Assembly: GCF_028864635.1 (NCBI RefSeq)
Contig: NZ_CP104850.1
Coordinates: 564,001-628,000 of the forward strand
From: Cloacibacterium sp. TD35
Lineage (GTDB): Bacteria > Bacteroidota > Bacteroidia > Flavobacteriales > Weeksellaceae
DNA: 64,000 bases
Direction of reading: 5' to 3'
Both the position numbers and the translations under genes were made by a program. This document shows positions 23,168 to 30,874 of the stretch, piece by piece. The notes under the pieces were generated by a model. The model worked only from the letters and a program-made list of their open reading frames with translations, did not search any database and was not told where the DNA came from. How positions within the stretch are numbered: the stretch's first letter is position 1; each line of letters starts with the position of its first letter.

Positions 23168-24652
23168 TTATCTAAAATTTTGAAAATCTTGAATATATAG
23201 TCCTTTTGCAGCATTCGTAGGATTAAATCTTTGCAGATTTTTATTTTCAAAACTGCTGGTAGCAGTATTACTCATTCTGAATGTTTGACCTGTAATAAGC
23301 TCTAAGGCTTTTTTCAAAAATGGGTCTCTTACATCACCAAAAGCGGTCAGGTTGTTAAAAATAGAATAAGGATTGATGGCATAATCTGGATTAATGTATG
23401 TGGGATTTACATCTTTATCTTTGTTATAATAAGAAAAAGTAATTGGCTGTAATTGCCAGTTATGCTTCGTATTTCTGTTTGCATAAGAAGTATAATCTTG
23501 AGAAGGTGAATCATATAATGTAATAGAACCTACAAATTTCCCTACTGTATCATAACCAATAGTTACCACATTTACGTATTTTTTAAGACACTGAACAGTA
23601 AGCTCGCTTGCTGATGCTGTTTGAAAATTCACCAATACATACACCTTGGTAAGATTAAGACTGTTTATAGCTTGTGTTCCAGATTTTTCTGGCCTGTTAT
23701 TAACCAGGCTATAAGTATTTACTTGATTGCTCAGATAATCAAAGCCGTCCTCGCTATTATGTTTATTATTAAAATCTAAATAAACATACGGACTGCCGCT
23801 AAAATTATTATTAATCATTCCTGCTAACGCTATCGCAGTTTCTAGAGAACCACCTCCGTTATATCTTAAATCTAGAACCAATTCATTGATTCCATCTGTT
23901 TTCATTTGTGCAAAAGCAGCATTTAATTCGTCATTATAATCTGCTTTGAAGGCATTAAATACTAGATAACCAATATTTTTAGTGCCGTAAACTTTTTTCT
24001 CGTAATAAGCGACAGGATTTTCATCTATGTCAGCTTGAGTAATGGAAATAGAAGAGGTTTTATCTGTAGTAATAATCCCTGTGCTTAACAATTGTACAGT
24101 AGCAGCAAGTGTAATATTTACTTGACTATTATATAGTAAACTTGAATTACTAAGCGTTAAAGGAGAACCGTTTACTTTAGTAATTACATCACCTCGTTTT
24201 AAACCAGCTAAAGCTGCAGGTGAATTAGGCACCACGTAATTTACAAGAGCAACAGCATTAGTATTGGTATTGTCTTTAGGGTAAATTCCTATATCAAATC
24301 CTCCACTTTTCTCTACTTCAGCAATTTTAGAAGAATATACAATTTCATTATTATTTTCAATCCAAGAAAATCTATCGACTGTCTCTCTCTGATAAAGTAA
24401 AGAATAAAACAACTTGTCTGGAGTCTTTCCATTTAAAAAATTAGCATATGAGGTGAGATTATCATCAAAAGAATCTGCTAGATTAGGAACATTGGGTTGC
24501 CAATAATACCAAGAGTTCATTGCCTTCCAAACAAAATTATTAATTTCATCAGGCTTAGTAGTAGTAGAACCAGAGTCATTATTGTCATCTCTAGAACAAG
24601 AGATAAATACTAATGTCAAAAATAGTGCGTTAAATAGGTATTTAAGTTTCAT
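23168..24652 (-). CDS. S41-family C-terminal-processing peptidase, lipoprotein
   Basis: 494 residues. A lipoprotein signal ends in LVFISC (Cys19), so the enzyme is anchored in the envelope. An N-terminal helical region (about 35-115) precedes a PDZ-like domain (about 120-205, NSPAALAGLKRGDVITKVNG). The S41 domain (about 215-430) carries ELVLDLRYNGGGSLETA, the nucleophile block TASASELTV and the Lys in TVGKFVG, giving the Ser-Lys dyad. Such proteases trim exported proteins or glycan-utilisation regulators. Monocistronic. Confidence 0.88.
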   Translation of the reverse strand: MKLKYLFNALFLTLVFISCSRDDNNDSGSTTTKPDEINNFVWKAMNSWYYWQPNVPNLADSFDDNLTSYANFLNGKTPDKLFYSLLYQRETVDRFSWIENNNEIVYSSKIAEVEKSGGFDIGIYPKDNTNTNAVALVNYVVPNSPAALAGLKRGDVITKVNGSPLTLSNSSLLYNSQVNITLAATVQLLSTGIITTDKTSSISITQADIDENPVAYYEKKVYGTKNIGYLVFNAFKADYNDELNAAFAQMKTDGINELVLDLRYNGGGSLETAIALAGMINNNFSGSPYVYLDFNNKHNSEDGFDYLSNQVNTYSLVNNRPEKSGTQAINSLNLTKVYVLVNFQTASASELTVQCLKKYVNVVTIGYDTVGKFVGSITLYDSPSQDYTSYANRNTKHNWQLQPITFSYYNKDKDVNPTYINPDYAINPYSIFNNLTAFGDVRDPFLKKALELITGQTFRMSNTATSSFENKNLQRFNPTNAAKGLYIQDFQNFR

Positions 24653-24661
24653 TTTTTTGAA

Positions 24662-24669
24662 TAGATTTG
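24662..24669 (+). promoter_or_regulatory. Predicted -7 box of the lipoprotein gene at 24693
   Basis: TAGATTTG fits TAnnTTTG and lies in the 40-base divergent gap to the S41 gene. Confidence 0.45.
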
Positions 24670-24692
24670 TAAATTAATTAAACGATAAATTT

Positions 24693-25067
24693 ATGAAAAT
24701 TAGTATAATAAAAACATTTTTAGCCGCAATCTTTATCACAATTATAGCAACTTCTTGTAAATCAAGTGCTTTACCAAAGGTGAAAAATGCTACATACTCT
24801 TCTTATTCTAATGCTGATCAAAAAGGGTATTGGGTAGAATTTGAACTAAGTCATGATTCTATTGCTCCTAAATCAGTAGTTCTTAATAATATTTTACAAG
24901 AAATAACTCCAGAAAACAAAACAAATAAAAAATTCAAAGTCAATGTAATAGCTCAATCTACCGCAATTTTTGGATTCAAACCTAAGTTAGTAGAAAAAGA
25001 AAATGGCATTTATTTTGTTACAGATACGGCAGATGTTTTTAAACCGGTAAATTTTAAACTAAAATAA
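24693..25067 (+). CDS. Small lipoprotein, unknown function
   Basis: 124 residues with a lipoprotein signal ending in IIATSC (Cys22) followed by KSS. The mature part is polar and appears beta-rich (GYWVEFELSHDSIAPKSVVLNN, KFKVNVIAQST). No family is recognised. It is divergent from the S41 protease lipoprotein and precedes the DUF6646-like gene, but a separate promoter box for the latter suggests separate transcription. Confidence 0.6.
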   Translation: MKISIIKTFLAAIFITIIATSCKSSALPKVKNATYSSYSNADQKGYWVEFELSHDSIAPKSVVLNNILQEITPENKTNKKFKVNVIAQSTAIFGFKPKLVEKENGIYFVTDTADVFKPVNFKLK

Positions 25068-25085
25068 TTTTTTTTTAAAATAGAT

Positions 25086-25093
25086 TATTTTTG
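25086..25093 (+). promoter_or_regulatory. Predicted -7 box of the DUF6646-like gene at 25127
   Basis: TATTTTTG fits TAnnTTTG and lies 33 bases before the ATG; it also shows why the upstream TTG at 25091 is not the start. Confidence 0.5.
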
Positions 25094-25126
25094 CGCCCGT
25101 TTAAATTACATGTAAAAAGTATTATT

Positions 25127-25633
25127 ATGAAAAAAATTTTAGCAAGCGCGATGATTTTAGCAATAGGTTCTGCAAGTGCTCAAACTGTTGCTTACAAAGG
25201 AACTGGTGATGTAAAAGTGAATATTGGAGCTAATTTACAAGATGGAGGAACAGGAATAGTTTCTTCTGTAGATTATGGCTTAGGAGATAGTTTTTCTGTT
25301 GGCGCACAGGCCGGATATCTTCTAGGTGTTAAAGAAATCGGTGGAGAAATCCCAAAATTCGGTGCTAGATTTGATTTAAAGGTAAGATTAAACGCTAATC
25401 TTGGAAGTGTAATGAAATTGCCTTCAAATGTAGATGTATATCCAGGATTAAACCTTGGAGTTAAAAATTTCGGCGGACATCTTGGAGCAAGATATTTCTT
25501 CGATAAAGGTTTTGGACTCTATACAGAAATGCAATTCCCAATCGCGAAATACAAAAAATCTGAAACCGTTTTCGATGATTTAAACAATCAATTTGCTGTA
25601 AATATTGGAGTATCTTTTGATATTGACAACTAA
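25127..25633 (+). CDS. Outer-membrane beta-barrel-like protein (DUF6646-like), paralogue of 8157
   Basis: 168 residues from the ATG at 25127, which places a normal signal peptide (ending in SASAQ) at the start; an upstream in-frame TTG lies inside the promoter box. The mature part shares KGTGDVKVNIGAN, DVYPGLNLGV and GARYFFDKGFG with the protein at 8157, with an insertion of about 25 residues in the middle. Alternating hydrophobic strands suggest a small barrel. Function unknown. Confidence 0.7.
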   Translation: MKKILASAMILAIGSASAQTVAYKGTGDVKVNIGANLQDGGTGIVSSVDYGLGDSFSVGAQAGYLLGVKEIGGEIPKFGARFDLKVRLNANLGSVMKLPSNVDVYPGLNLGVKNFGGHLGARYFFDKGFGLYTEMQFPIAKYKKSETVFDDLNNQFAVNIGVSFDIDN

Positions 25634-25652
25634 AAAACTTTATAAAAAATAC

Positions 25653-25684
25653 AAATGCCGAGAAAAATCTCGGCATTTTTTATG
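25653..25684. terminator. Bidirectional terminator
   Basis: AAATGCCGAGA (25653-25663) pairs with TCTCGGCATTT (25668-25678), with A/T runs both sides, between the DUF6646-like gene and tnaA. Confidence 0.85.
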
Positions 25685-27056
25685 CTTGTTCTAGCTTTAC
25701 TGTAAAATGTCTTAAAATTTCTGATTCCCAAGTGATTTTGTACCCTTTTGTAATCTCATCTCTTCGGTCAAAAACATTCTTAAGCGCTGCTGCAATATAC
25801 TGAATATGATTATCGGTATACGTTCTTCTTGGCAATGCCAATCTTACCAATTCTAGTTTTGGATAACGATTTTCTCTGGTTTCTGGGTCTCTATCTGCTA
25901 AAATAGTTCCTATTTCCACCCCTCTAATTCCTGCCTCTTTATAGATTTCTAAAGCCAATGTTTGCGCAGGAAATTCTTCTCTTTTTATATTCGGAAGAAA
26001 CTTCAGCGCATCTAAGAAAACAGCGTGACCGCCAATTGGTTTCTGAACAGGAATTCCGTATTCTATCAAGAGATTTCCCAAAAGTTCTACTTGAGAAATT
26101 CTACTTTCTAGGTATGGAAATTCAGTTGCTTCGTCTAAACCTTGCGCAAGTGCAGCCATATCTCTTCCCGCCATTCCACCGTAAGTGATAAAACCTTCAT
26201 AAATAATAGTGAAATTAGACGCTTTTCTGAAAATTTCCTCGTCATTTAAAGCGATAAAACCACCAATATTTACCAACCCATCTTTTTTAGAACTCATGGT
26301 CATCCCAATTCCGTAAGAAAACATTTCTCTACAGATTTCTTTGATGCTCCAATTTTTGTAATTTTCTTCTCTTTGCTTAATGAAATAAGCATTTTCGGCA
26401 AATCTTGCAGCGTCAAAAATCACTGGAATCCCATATTGATCCGAGAGATTTTTAACCGCTTTTATATTTTCCAAAGAAACGGGTTGTCCGCCAGAAGTAT
26501 TACAAGTAATGGTAATCAAACAAAACGGAATTTGTTCTTTTGGATAAGATTGATAAACTTTTTCTAATTTTTGAATATCTAAATTTCCTTTGAAAGGATG
26601 AAGGTTTTCTATATCAAAAGCCTCATCAATCGTACAATCCACTGCATGAGCTTTTCTGAATTCTATATGCCCTTTGGTGGTATCAAAATGAGAATTTCCA
26701 GGAATAATGTCATTTTCTTTAATCATCGTAGAAAAAAGCACATTTTCTGCAGCTCTACCTTGATGAACGGGTAAAAGAAACTGAAATCCCGTTAATTTTT
26801 CGACTTGTTTTTGGAGTTTTTCGAAGGAGCGAGAACCGGCATAAGATTCATCTCCAGTCATGAGTTCTCCCCATTGTTTATCACTCATTGCTCCCGTTCC
26901 TGAATCGGTAAGCAAATCGATAAAAACCTGAGAAGATTTTAAATTAAATAAGTTATAGTGCGCTTCTTGAAGCCAAAGCTCTCTTTGTTCGCGTGTAGAT
27001 TGATAGATTTCTTCCACCATTTTTATGCGGAAGGGTTCTGCGTAAGGAAGTTTCAT
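25680..27056 (-). CDS. tnaA: Tryptophanase (L-tryptophan indole-lyase)
   Basis: 458 residues. This PLP enzyme splits tryptophan to indole, pyruvate and ammonia. The cofactor lysine is in SSKKDG (K258, second of the pair); D215 in FDAARFAENAYF binds the pyridine nitrogen. The close relative tyrosine phenol-lyase has a Met-Glu-Arg-Gly segment near residue 380; here it reads GVEIG, as in tryptophanase, and FDTTKGH near 124-130 also fits tryptophanase. It follows a DUF502 gene on the same strand after a 98-base gap carrying a nested hairpin. Predicts an indole-positive strain. Confidence 0.92.
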   Translation of the reverse strand: MKLPYAEPFRIKMVEEIYQSTREQRELWLQEAHYNLFNLKSSQVFIDLLTDSGTGAMSDKQWGELMTGDESYAGSRSFEKLQKQVEKLTGFQFLLPVHQGRAAENVLFSTMIKENDIIPGNSHFDTTKGHIEFRKAHAVDCTIDEAFDIENLHPFKGNLDIQKLEKVYQSYPKEQIPFCLITITCNTSGGQPVSLENIKAVKNLSDQYGIPVIFDAARFAENAYFIKQREENYKNWSIKEICREMFSYGIGMTMSSKKDGLVNIGGFIALNDEEIFRKASNFTIIYEGFITYGGMAGRDMAALAQGLDEATEFPYLESRISQVELLGNLLIEYGIPVQKPIGGHAVFLDALKFLPNIKREEFPAQTLALEIYKEAGIRGVEIGTILADRDPETRENRYPKLELVRLALPRRTYTDNHIQYIAAALKNVFDRRDEITKGYKITWESEILRHFTVKLEQA

Positions 27057-27071
27057 TAAATGAATAATTTA

Positions 27072-27149
27072 AAATTAAATAATTAAATTTTGAGAATTCT
27101 AAAAATGAAAAGCAACCATTGACTCTTTCATTTTTTAATTATTTAATTT
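27072..27149 (-). promoter_or_regulatory. Nested inverted repeat in the tnaA leader
   Basis: Outer arms of 16 perfect bases (27072-27087 and 27134-27149; AAATTAAATAATTAAA) enclose inner arms AAAAATGAAA (27101-27110) and TTTCATTTTT (27126-27135). On the minus strand the inner hairpin followed by T-rich sequence could terminate the DUF502 transcript or attenuate tnaA. Confidence 0.6.
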
Positions 27150-27154
27150 ATAAA

Positions 27155-27790
27155 TCATTCCGGTGCTTTGAAAACGTTTTTATCACTGTGGAAGCCTGCC
27201 ACTCCACCAGAAACTGCAAATTTCATAGCTTCGGCAGCGTTCATTCCCACTACAGGTTTTATGTTTTTTTCTTCGGTGACAATTACCCAGCCAGAAATAG
27301 CGTAAGAATGAGGCAAATACACCGCCACAAAATTGTGTTTTTCTACTTCGCCCATTTCTTTTTGAGTCAAAAATCCAATTCTCCAGATTTCTGGATTTTC
27401 ATTGGTTTTTACCCAAACTGGCGTGTTAAATTTTTTCTTATCTCCTACAAATGAAGACATTACATCTTTAGTAGGTGTGTAAATATGTTTTACTCCTGGT
27501 GTTTTTTCTAAAAAATGGTCTAAACTTTCGAAAACTACTTTACCAAAAACAAATTTGTTAAAGAAATAACCTACTCCAGAAATAAATAGAATTAATGACA
27601 AAAAGCCAACACCTGTTCTATTGAGATAGGGAAAGAATTTTTCAAACGGAATGATATTATCAATGGTGTCAAAAACCAAAAAAATGAGATACAAAGTAGC
27701 CGCGATAGGACCAATGATAATCAGCCCTTTCAAGAAAGATTTCACGAAAAGATTTAAGTAGTCTTCGGGTTTTGGCTTTTTAATTCTCAC
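27155..27790 (-). CDS. DUF502-family membrane protein
   Basis: 211 residues with a GTG start. Two transmembrane helices (about 20-40 and 53-72) are followed by a soluble domain with LEKTPGVKHIYTPTKDVMSSF, IGFLTQKE, HNFVAVYLPHSYAISGW and PVVGMNAAEAMKFAVSGG, all DUF502 hallmarks. The family occurs in bacteria and plants and has no firm function. It lies upstream of tnaA on the same strand. Confidence 0.88.
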   Translation of the reverse strand: MRIKKPKPEDYLNLFVKSFLKGLIIIGPIAATLYLIFLVFDTIDNIIPFEKFFPYLNRTGVGFLSLILFISGVGYFFNKFVFGKVVFESLDHFLEKTPGVKHIYTPTKDVMSSFVGDKKKFNTPVWVKTNENPEIWRIGFLTQKEMGEVEKHNFVAVYLPHSYAISGWVIVTEEKNIKPVVGMNAAEAMKFAVSGGVAGFHSDKNVFKAPE

Positions 27791-27919
27791 TTTCTTAAAA
27801 ATATCGCAGTAAAGATAATAATTTCATAAACTTTCTGATAAAAAATGTAAACTAAATTTTAATGTTTCATTCTACTTTTACCACACCAAAATATTAACAA
27901 CTATTAAATCACAAAACCT

Positions 27920-28126
27920 ATGAAAAATTTACAGAAAATGAGTGCAAGTTTATTTGCATTATTGGTAAGCTTTTTAGCATTTGCTCAAGAAAAAGCAGTA
28001 GAGGTAACCACTTCTACCACTACCACCACAGAAGAATGGTACACTAATCCGCTATATTGGGTTATAGGAGCAGTAGCTCTTATTGCAATTATCGCGATTG
28101 TATCAAGAGGTAGCAACAAAGATTAA
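27920..28126 (+). CDS. Tiny exported membrane protein with a Thr-rich linker
   Basis: 68 residues: a signal-like N-terminus ending in LAFAQ (about residue 23), a Thr/Ser/Glu stretch (VEVTTSTTTTTEEWY, about 27-42), one transmembrane helix (about 46-62) and a short charged tail RGSNKD. No family is recognised. It is monocistronic, between divergent DUF502 and a strong terminator. Confidence 0.6.
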   Translation: MKNLQKMSASLFALLVSFLAFAQEKAVEVTTSTTTTTEEWYTNPLYWVIGAVALIAIIAIVSRGSNKD

Positions 28127-28138
28127 TCTCCTTTGATT

Positions 28139-28173
28139 AAAAAAGCTCATCAAAATTTGATGAGCTTTTTTAT
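28139..28173. terminator. Bidirectional terminator
   Basis: AAAAAGCTCATCAAA and its complement form a near-perfect palindrome with flanking A and T runs, between the small membrane protein (+) and miaE (-). Confidence 0.85.
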
Positions 28174-28175
28174 TT

Positions 28176-28754
28176 TTAACCATGAATGGTTTCTTTATTT
28201 CCGTAAGATTTTATGATTTCGCCTTCATATTGCAACCATTCTTCCCAGCGTTTGTTTACTTTTTCTGGGTCGCCTAATTGTCTTGCAAAACTGATGAAAG
28301 TAGTGTAATGATTGGCTTCAGAAATCATCAATTCTTTGTAGAATTCTTTCAGTTCTTCGTCTTTTATGTTTTCTGTCAAAACTTTAAAACGCTCACAACT
28401 TCTCGCTTCAATCATCGCTGCAAAAAGCATTTTGTCTATAATTAAATCTTCTCTACTTCCTTGAATAATGAATTTAAAAAGTTGATTTACATAATCGTCT
28501 TTTCTGGTTCTTCCTAAAATATAACCTCTCTTTTTGATGATCTCGTGAACTTGATTGAAATGGTCCATTTCTTCTTGTGCGATTGCCAAAAGTTCGGTCA
28601 CAATTTCTGTATGTTCAGGAATCATTGTGATTAAACCAATCGCATTGGTGGCAGCTTTTTGTTCGCACCAAGCGTGATCTGTAAGGATTTCTTCTAAATT
28701 TCCTTCTGCTATATTTGCCCAACGTGGATCTGTAGGTAATTTTAATTTGAACAT
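28176..28754 (-). CDS. miaE: tRNA-(ms2io6A)-hydroxylase MiaE-like
   Basis: 192 residues from the ATG at 28754; an upstream TTG (28775) falls inside the promoter box and is rejected. The four-helix diiron protein shows ligand blocks DHAWCEQKAATN, IAQEEMDHFNQVH, MIEARSCERF and ISEANHYTTF. The enzyme hydroxylates the isopentenyl group of ms2i6A at position 37 of tRNAs. Its -7 box lies at complement 28773-28780, directly after the upstream acyltransferase stop. Confidence 0.9.
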   Translation of the reverse strand: MFKLKLPTDPRWANIAEGNLEEILTDHAWCEQKAATNAIGLITMIPEHTEIVTELLAIAQEEMDHFNQVHEIIKKRGYILGRTRKDDYVNQLFKFIIQGSREDLIIDKMLFAAMIEARSCERFKVLTENIKDEELKEFYKELMISEANHYTTFISFARQLGDPEKVNKRWEEWLQYEGEIIKSYGNKETIHG

Positions 28755-28772
28755 TTTATTTCTAATTTTTTG

Positions 28773-28780
28773 CAAATTTA
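28773..28780 (-). promoter_or_regulatory. Predicted -7 box of miaE
   Basis: TAAATTTG on the minus strand, 18 bases upstream of the ATG at 28754. Confidence 0.5.
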
Positions 28781-28782
28781 CA

Positions 28783-29895
28783 TTAATTCTCGGCAGTTTT
28801 CTTTCTTAGAAACTCTAAAACTTTCCAGCCATAATCGTCTACTTTCTTCAAAACTTCTGCGAAAAGGATGGCTAAAATTACATTCAAAACATAAACAATC
28901 ACCATCAAAACCCAAATATTTATGCTGTCTTTGAGTGGCGGTATTAAAAAATACACTACTGAAGAGCTCATTCCTTGCGCAAAATAATAGAAAATGGCGT
29001 TTTTACCAATGTAGTTAATGAAATTGTCTTTAGTGATTTTCAATCGGTTATACAATACAAAAATGGTCACCAAAGAAAGTAAACTCCACACGATGTAAGG
29101 GATTTTTGGCGGAAACTTTTGCTTATTAAATTTATAGAAAACTTCGTTCCCGAAATACCAGAAAACCAAAACCAAACTCAGTGCAACTAAACCATACAAC
29201 ATTGGAACGAAAACATTTTTAATTCTTTTTCCTTTCAATTGAGTAGCGATTAAGAAAATGGCCAGATAAAAAGCAACGTAACCTACTTGTCCGCTAGGAT
29301 AATACGGCGCAAAGTTTTTCATCACATCATTATCAATATTGAAATAAACCGTGAGCGCTAAACAAACTCCTATTAACCATTTGATATGTTTAGGGAAAAA
29401 TTTCAAGGCTAAAACTCCAAAAACGGTTACGATGTAATAGACTTTAAGATACCAGAAGCTCCCCATCACTACAGGAAAACTATCACAATTGCTATAGCTG
29501 TGAAGCCACCAATTACCGAGCATATCCCAATTAAACGCGGAATCTAAATTTGGCACACCATATTTAGTCCCGAAAACCGTATAATAGGACTGCATTCCTT
29601 CTGCTCCAAAAATATTGAAGATTCCGAGCTTCATAAATCCATCAAGGAAAAACAAGAACGTCACGAAAATCATATACGTCACCTGAAGTTTCAGTAATCT
29701 GTACAAAGTTTTCTCTACATTATTCCCAGAAGTTAAGCCACTTAAAGCAAAAAATACGGGAACGTCTATGAGTAGGCTGAGCGTTCTCACTTCCGAAGGA
29801 AGGTAGAGCTGACCGCTCCAAAAAGCAGTATGAATAAAAATAATAGAAAGAGTAGCCAAACCTTTGGCAAAATCAATGTAGAGGTCTCGTTTCAT
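28783..29895 (-). CDS. Acyltransferase family 3 membrane protein
   Basis: 370 residues with about ten transmembrane helices. The start RDLYIDFAKGLATLSIIFIHT is the typical first helix of acyltransferase-3 proteins (RxxxxDxxKGxxxxxVxxxH), with His at the active-site position, and VPVFFALSGL follows. Members O-acylate surface sugars or peptidoglycan from the cytoplasmic side. The neighbour miaE has its own promoter, so the two are not necessarily linked. Substrate unknown. Confidence 0.85.
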   Translation of the reverse strand: MKRDLYIDFAKGLATLSIIFIHTAFWSGQLYLPSEVRTLSLLIDVPVFFALSGLTSGNNVEKTLYRLLKLQVTYMIFVTFLFFLDGFMKLGIFNIFGAEGMQSYYTVFGTKYGVPNLDSAFNWDMLGNWWLHSYSNCDSFPVVMGSFWYLKVYYIVTVFGVLALKFFPKHIKWLIGVCLALTVYFNIDNDVMKNFAPYYPSGQVGYVAFYLAIFLIATQLKGKRIKNVFVPMLYGLVALSLVLVFWYFGNEVFYKFNKQKFPPKIPYIVWSLLSLVTIFVLYNRLKITKDNFINYIGKNAIFYYFAQGMSSSVVYFLIPPLKDSINIWVLMVIVYVLNVILAILFAEVLKKVDDYGWKVLEFLRKKTAEN

Positions 29896-29982
29896 ATAGT
29901 TTATTAAGTAATTTCAAATTTACAATTTATCAGTGTAAATAAAAAATTTTAGCATTATTGTGGATAACTCAAAAATATTTCT

Positions 29983-29990
29983 TACTTTTG
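29983..29990 (+). promoter_or_regulatory. Predicted -7 box of rplU-rpmA
   Basis: TACTTTTG fits TAnnTTTG, 31 bases before the rplU ATG; TTG at 29958 is a possible -33 element. Confidence 0.55.
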
Positions 29991-30021
29991 CACCCTGAAT
30001 TAACTAAAAAAATTATAAACA

Positions 30022-30447
30022 ATGTTAGCAATCGTAGAGATAGCAGGGCTTCAATACAAAGTTGAGCAAAACCAAAAGTTGTTTGTAAACCGTCTAAAAG
30101 GAGAAAAAGGAGACAAAGTTTCTTTTGATAAAGTTCTTCTTACTATTGACGGAGCAATCACTGTAGGTGCCCCAGCTGTAGAGGGAGTTTCTGTACAAGC
30201 AGAAATCCTAGACCATGTACAAGCAGATAAAGTAATCGTTTTCAAAAAGAAAAGAAGAAAAGGTTACAAAGTGAAAAATGGTCACAGACAACAATTAACT
30301 CAAATTCAGATTGTATCAATCGGTGGTGCTGAAGCTCCAAAAGCTAAAAAAGCTACCAAAAAAGAAACAACTGAAGAAGTAGTAGCAGAAGAAAAACCAG
30401 CTAAGAAACCAGCTGCTAAAAAAACTGCTAAAAAAACAGAAGAATAA
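30022..30447 (+). CDS. rplU: 50S ribosomal protein L21
   Basis: 141 residues. The first 100 match L21 (MLAIVEIAGLQYKVEQNQKLFVNRL; KRRKGYKVKNGHRQQLTQIQI). A tail of about 38 residues, rich in Lys, Ala, Glu and Thr (AKKATKKETTEE, AKKPAAKKTAKK), extends beyond the E. coli length of 103. It is followed after 30 bases by rpmA in the usual L21-L27 order. Confidence 0.97.
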   Translation: MLAIVEIAGLQYKVEQNQKLFVNRLKGEKGDKVSFDKVLLTIDGAITVGAPAVEGVSVQAEILDHVQADKVIVFKKKRRKGYKVKNGHRQQLTQIQIVSIGGAEAPKAKKATKKETTEEVVAEEKPAKKPAAKKTAKKTEE

Positions 30448-30477
30448 TTTTTAAAAACCAAAAAACCTTAAAATAAA

Positions 30478-30735
30478 ATGGCACACAAGAAAGGAGTTGG
30501 TAGTTCCAAAAACGGTAGAGAATCTCACTCTAAAAGATTAGGTGTGAAGATTTTCGGTGGACAAAGCGCTATTGCTGGTAATATTATTGTAAGACAAAGA
30601 GGTACTCAACACCACCCAGGTGAAAACGTGGGAATGGGTAAAGACCATACTTTGCATGCATTAGTAGACGGTAAAGTAGTTTTCACTAAGAAAGCAAACA
30701 ACAGATCTTTTGTATCTGTAGAACCAAACGCATAA
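30478..30735 (+). CDS. rpmA: 50S ribosomal protein L27
   Basis: 85 residues starting [16 protein letters not shown], the universal L27 start, with [12 protein letters not shown] and [10 protein letters not shown]. There is no N-terminal extension needing cleavage of the kind seen in Firmicutes. Its N-terminus reaches the peptidyl-transferase centre. Two hairpin terminators follow. Confidence 0.97.
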   Translation: MAHKKGVGSSKNGRESHSKRLGVKIFGGQSAIAGNIIVRQRGTQHHPGENVGMGKDHTLHALVDGKVVFTKKANNRSFVSVEPNA

Positions 30736-30757
30736 TTTAAGCGTTATAAAAATTTAG

Positions 30758-30848
30758 AAACCTCAGCTTTTCGCTGAGGTTTTCTTTATCTATTTCATTT
30801 AATAAAAAATAATTCAATACAAACCGAAGAAGTTCTTCGGTTTTTTTA
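30758..30848 (+). terminator. Two successive terminators after rpmA
   Basis: AAACCTCAGC/GCTGAGGTTT (30758-30782) and AAACCGAAGAA/TTCTTCGGTTT (30821-30843), each with a T-run; the second lies just before the next gene. Confidence 0.8.
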
Positions 30849-30874
30849 TTTATTTTTGGGAAAATTCCCAACAA

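Noticed and set aside
27099-27131. Ten-codon minus-strand leader frame (starts MKESMVAF) before tnaA, as a possible TnaC-like peptide
   Set aside because: It lacks the tryptophan that TnaC action requires, and short frames are common by chance; only the hairpin is reported.
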